Origin: Bacteroidaceae bacterium
GTDB lineage: Bacteria; Bacteroidota; Bacteroidia; Bacteroidales; Bacteroidaceae
Length of the DNA: 7,213 nt
NCBI GenBank assembly: GCA_028707655.1
Contig: JAQWAN010000106.1
Coordinates: 1-7,213 of the forward strand
Direction of reading: 5' to 3'
Part shown: piece by piece, positions 4,948 through 7,213 of the stretch
How the letters are laid out: each line of letters starts with the position of its first letter
Numbering within the stretch: position 1 is the stretch's first letter
Notes under the pieces: model-generated
Database searches by the model: none
What the model was told of the DNA's origin: nothing
Seen by the model: only the letters and a program-made list of their open reading frames with translations
Made by a program: the position numbers and the translations under genes

Positions 4948-7213
4948 ATGAAGCGAACTTATAAAATCATCAGTTATACAGCTCTTTCTATTCTTATTCT
5001 TCTTTTAATTACCATCTCCTTGGTGATTGGCTATTTTTTTACACCTAGTAAACTAACCGCTTTTGTGCAAAAAAAGGCTAGTGAACAGCTCACATGTACA
5101 GCACAAATTAAAAGAGCAGAACTAACCTTCTTCCGTACTTTTCCTCATCTGGGTATCACCCTAGAGGAGGTTTGTTTAACCAAGGAAGAAACAGAGCAAG
5201 CGGCAAGCGATACACTCCTTAGCCTACAAGAATTAACGAGTATCTTTGATCTAAAAGAGTTGATTTTCAATAAATCGCTTATTATAAATCAAATTCATCT
5301 AAAGAATGGACAGATTAACTATCTAACAGACACACTTGGAAGATGCAATTGGGGAACACTGTTCCAGTCAGAGAAAATGGAGGAAGAGAAAGGACAAGAA
5401 GAAGAAGCCATTTCTCCACCTCTTAAATCTATTTTATTAGAGCAAATAAGCCTACACAACATCAACCTACACTATGCAGATGCACCAACCAACAGAGAGG
5501 TGCTGTGTAAAGACCTATCCATACAGGTAGAGGGAGAATGGTCAAGAAACGCCCTACAGCTAGAGGGTACATTTACCAATGAAGAACTCTCCGTAGCCCT
5601 AACAGATAGTGTACCGATGCACCTATTAATAGCCGGCACAAGCTGTAAGATAAGCATCAAACAAGAAAAAGAGGCGATTGCTGGAAACGTACAACTACAA
5701 ATTCCCACTCTCTCTTTTAATCATAACCAAGAAGATTACTTAAAAGGAAATGCAGTAGAAATAGCACTACCCTTTATCTTAACACAACAAGGATCGGCCA
5801 TTCATCTCTCCGATGCACATTTTCGGTTAGATCAGCAAGAGGTATCCCTCTCGGGAGATGTAAGAGAGAAAGAAAATAAAGATCTAGACATTGCATTAAC
5901 CTACAAAACCAATACATGGGATATACCAACGCTCCTAGACCTACTGCCTACGAGCTATAAGGCAATGCTCAAAGACTTAGCTCTACAGGGTACAGGAAGT
6001 GTAGATGGACGTATAACAGGCGTTTACAACGCAACTCACCTCCCACATATCACTGCAAACATGTACTATTTAGATGGAAAGGTTAGCTATAAAAGATACC
6101 CCACCATTCGGAATATTCAGACCCACTTTTTGGCAGATCTGCAGTTAAACGAAGCAGAACAATCCTCACTACAAATCCAAAAAGCCACTGCCACTATCCA
6201 TAACAGTAACATTAGCCTATCCGGTTCTGTGAAAGACCTGTTAGACAAAAAGATCTGTAATCTAGCAGTAGCAGGAGATTTAAAATTGAGCGATTTCCAA
6301 GGTTTTATACCCCAAGAGATAAACGCACATCTAAAAGGCGCGCTTAAAGGTGCTATGAATGCTCAGTTTCAACAAGCCGATTTAGAGGAGAAGAAAATGC
6401 AACGCATCCAAGCAGACGGTAACTTTACGGCAAAAAACCTAAATATTCGCTACAACGATAGCATACAGGTAGAGAGTGCAAGTGCTACCATTCTATTTAA
6501 TAAGCCACAACACGCTTATAAACAGAACAAGCATCCATTTATTACAAGTGAAATTCAATCTCCACTTATCACCATGGCTGTTCATCCGAGCATCAGCACC
6601 ACCCTAACCGCTGCAGCAATAAACATGCAGATGAATGACTGGCTCTCAAACGCCCTGCTTCCTATCACACAACTCCAGTTCAAAGCCGATCAATTTTCTA
6701 CACAGATGGATAACATGCAGTTGCGAGCCTCCATGCCCGAGGGTAATTTCCTATTGGGTCCCTCCGTTGAGAATAAAGAACTGGTAGCCCTGCAAGGGAA
6801 ATACAGTGGAACAAAAGTGGAAGTAACCCAACCCGGAAAACGTTCTAGTGTTATTCACAACATAACAGCCACGGCAGAGTTAACCCACAACAAAGAGGGA
6901 AAAACAATACTCGAACAATGGTCGCCTACTATGGCCATGCAATTCTCGAAGGGAAATTTCCAACTAAATGATACGCTCGACGTACAGATTCCGTTGATTA
7001 ACTTCCAACTCACACCAGAGAAGATGGTGATTAACCAAAGTAAAATGGTGATTGGTCGTTCCGATTTTAACTTAGAGGGAACGCTGAAAAACATAAATCC
7101 CTATCTACTAAAGGAGGATTTACTAAAGGGCGACTTCCAATTTAAATCGGACCATACCGACGTAGAGGAATTAATGAGCCTTGTCAACGGATTTGGAGTA
7201 GTCGATTCTACAC
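4948..7213 (+). CDS. AsmA-family envelope protein (partial, 3' end missing)
   Basis: The frame is open from the ATG at 4948 to the window edge, 755 codons with no stop. Residues 1-6 are basic and about 7-31 form one membrane anchor (IISYTALSILILLLITISLV and onward). The N-terminal AsmA module follows, with TPSKLTAFVQKKASEQL (32-48), IKRAEL and FPHLGITLEEV (65-75). A Glu-rich insert (MEEEKGQEEEA) lies near residues 145-155. The rest is a long series of beta-strand repeats of the kind that build the groove of AsmA/TamB/YhdP-type proteins, for example LQGTGSVDGRITGVYNA near 344-360. FQFKSDHTDVEELMSLVNG near 727-745 matches the C-terminal AsmA region of Bacteroidales proteins. Relatives in Proteobacteria span the periplasm and help move phospholipids to, or maintain, the outer membrane; that role is inferred here. 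Probably 100-350 residues are missing. CTA and ATA codons are common, unlike the T9SS cargo gene. The start gives an intact anchor and lies 7 bp after the lipoprotein stop. Confidence 0.9.
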   Translation, partial: MKRTYKIISYTALSILILLLITISLVIGYFFTPSKLTAFVQKKASEQLTCTAQIKRAELTFFRTFPHLGITLEEVCLTKEETEQAASDTLLSLQELTSIFDLKELIFNKSLIINQIHLKNGQINYLTDTLGRCNWGTLFQSEKMEEEKGQEEEAISPPLKSILLEQISLHNINLHYADAPTNREVLCKDLSIQVEGEWSRNALQLEGTFTNEELSVALTDSVPMHLLIAGTSCKISIKQEKEAIAGNVQLQIPTLSFNHNQEDYLKGNAVEIALPFILTQQGSAIHLSDAHFRLDQQEVSLSGDVREKENKDLDIALTYKTNTWDIPTLLDLLPTSYKAMLKDLALQGTGSVDGRITGVYNATHLPHITANMYYLDGKVSYKRYPTIRNIQTHFLADLQLNEAEQSSLQIQKATATIHNSNISLSGSVKDLLDKKICNLAVAGDLKLSDFQGFIPQEINAHLKGALKGAMNAQFQQADLEEKKMQRIQADGNFTAKNLNIRYNDSIQVESASATILFNKPQHAYKQNKHPFITSEIQSPLITMAVHPSISTTLTAAAINMQMNDWLSNALLPITQLQFKADQFSTQMDNMQLRASMPEGNFLLGPSVENKELVALQGKYSGTKVEVTQPGKRSSVIHNITATAELTHNKEGKTILEQWSPTMAMQFSKGNFQLNDTLDVQIPLINFQLTPEKMVINQSKMVIGRSDFNLEGTLKNINPYLLKEDLLKGDFQFKSDHTDVEELMSLVNGFGVVDST

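Noticed and set aside
5472..5708. Minus-strand frame of 78 codons opposite the AsmA gene
   Set aside because: The AsmA frame is continuous across it with clear family features. The antisense product is Ser/Leu/Cys-rich without recognisable motifs.
6855..7094. Minus-strand frame of 79 codons opposite the 3' part of the AsmA gene
   Set aside because: Same situation: it is antisense to a well-supported coding frame, with no promoter or family signal.
1..7213. CRISPR array, insertion sequence, tRNA, rRNA or phage genes
   Set aside because: No regularly spaced direct repeats, transposase motifs, terminal inverted repeats or tRNA cloverleaf sequence were seen.

Overview
The window looks like chromosomal DNA from a Bacteroidota species, most likely order Bacteroidales. 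Four things support this: AT-rich sequence; Bacteroidota-type promoters (TTTG, about 20 bp, TAnnTTTG) with no Shine-Dalgarno sequences; a secreted protein ending in a type IX secretion (T9SS) sorting domain; and a lipoprotein whose cysteine is followed by an acidic surface-export-like signal. All recognisable genes are on the + strand. I cannot name the species.

Layout. Positions 1-37 hold the terminator of a gene outside the window. Its T-tract seems to double as part of the promoter for rnz (85-999), which encodes the tRNA 3'-end processing nuclease RNase Z. Next is a strong promoter (1019-1050) and an unusually long leader of about 220 nt, then a 516-residue secreted multidomain protein with a T9SS C-terminal domain (1280-2830). 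This gene has a strongly selected codon set and a near-perfect terminator (2862-2897), which suggests an abundant surface or extracellular protein.

Positions 2959-4368 form a compact three-gene operon: an ECF sigma factor, a small single-pass membrane protein that is probably its anti-sigma factor, and a small exported helical protein resembling the Spy/CpxP/CnrX-type periplasmic sensors. The simplest reading is an envelope-stress or signal-sensing relay: periplasmic protein to membrane anti-sigma to sigma factor. A perfect 14-bp hairpin (4425-4460) separates it from the last unit.

That last unit has its own -7 element (4526-4533). It encodes a small lipocalin-like lipoprotein (4569-4940) and, 7 bp later, a large AsmA-family envelope protein that runs off the right edge (4948-7213). 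Both are envelope proteins and probably co-transcribed. Apart from rnz, the window is about envelope and secreted functions. I see no mobile element, CRISPR array, tRNA or rRNA, and no clearly new system. The least characterised parts are the sigma/anti-sigma/periplasmic trio and the long leader of the T9SS cargo gene.
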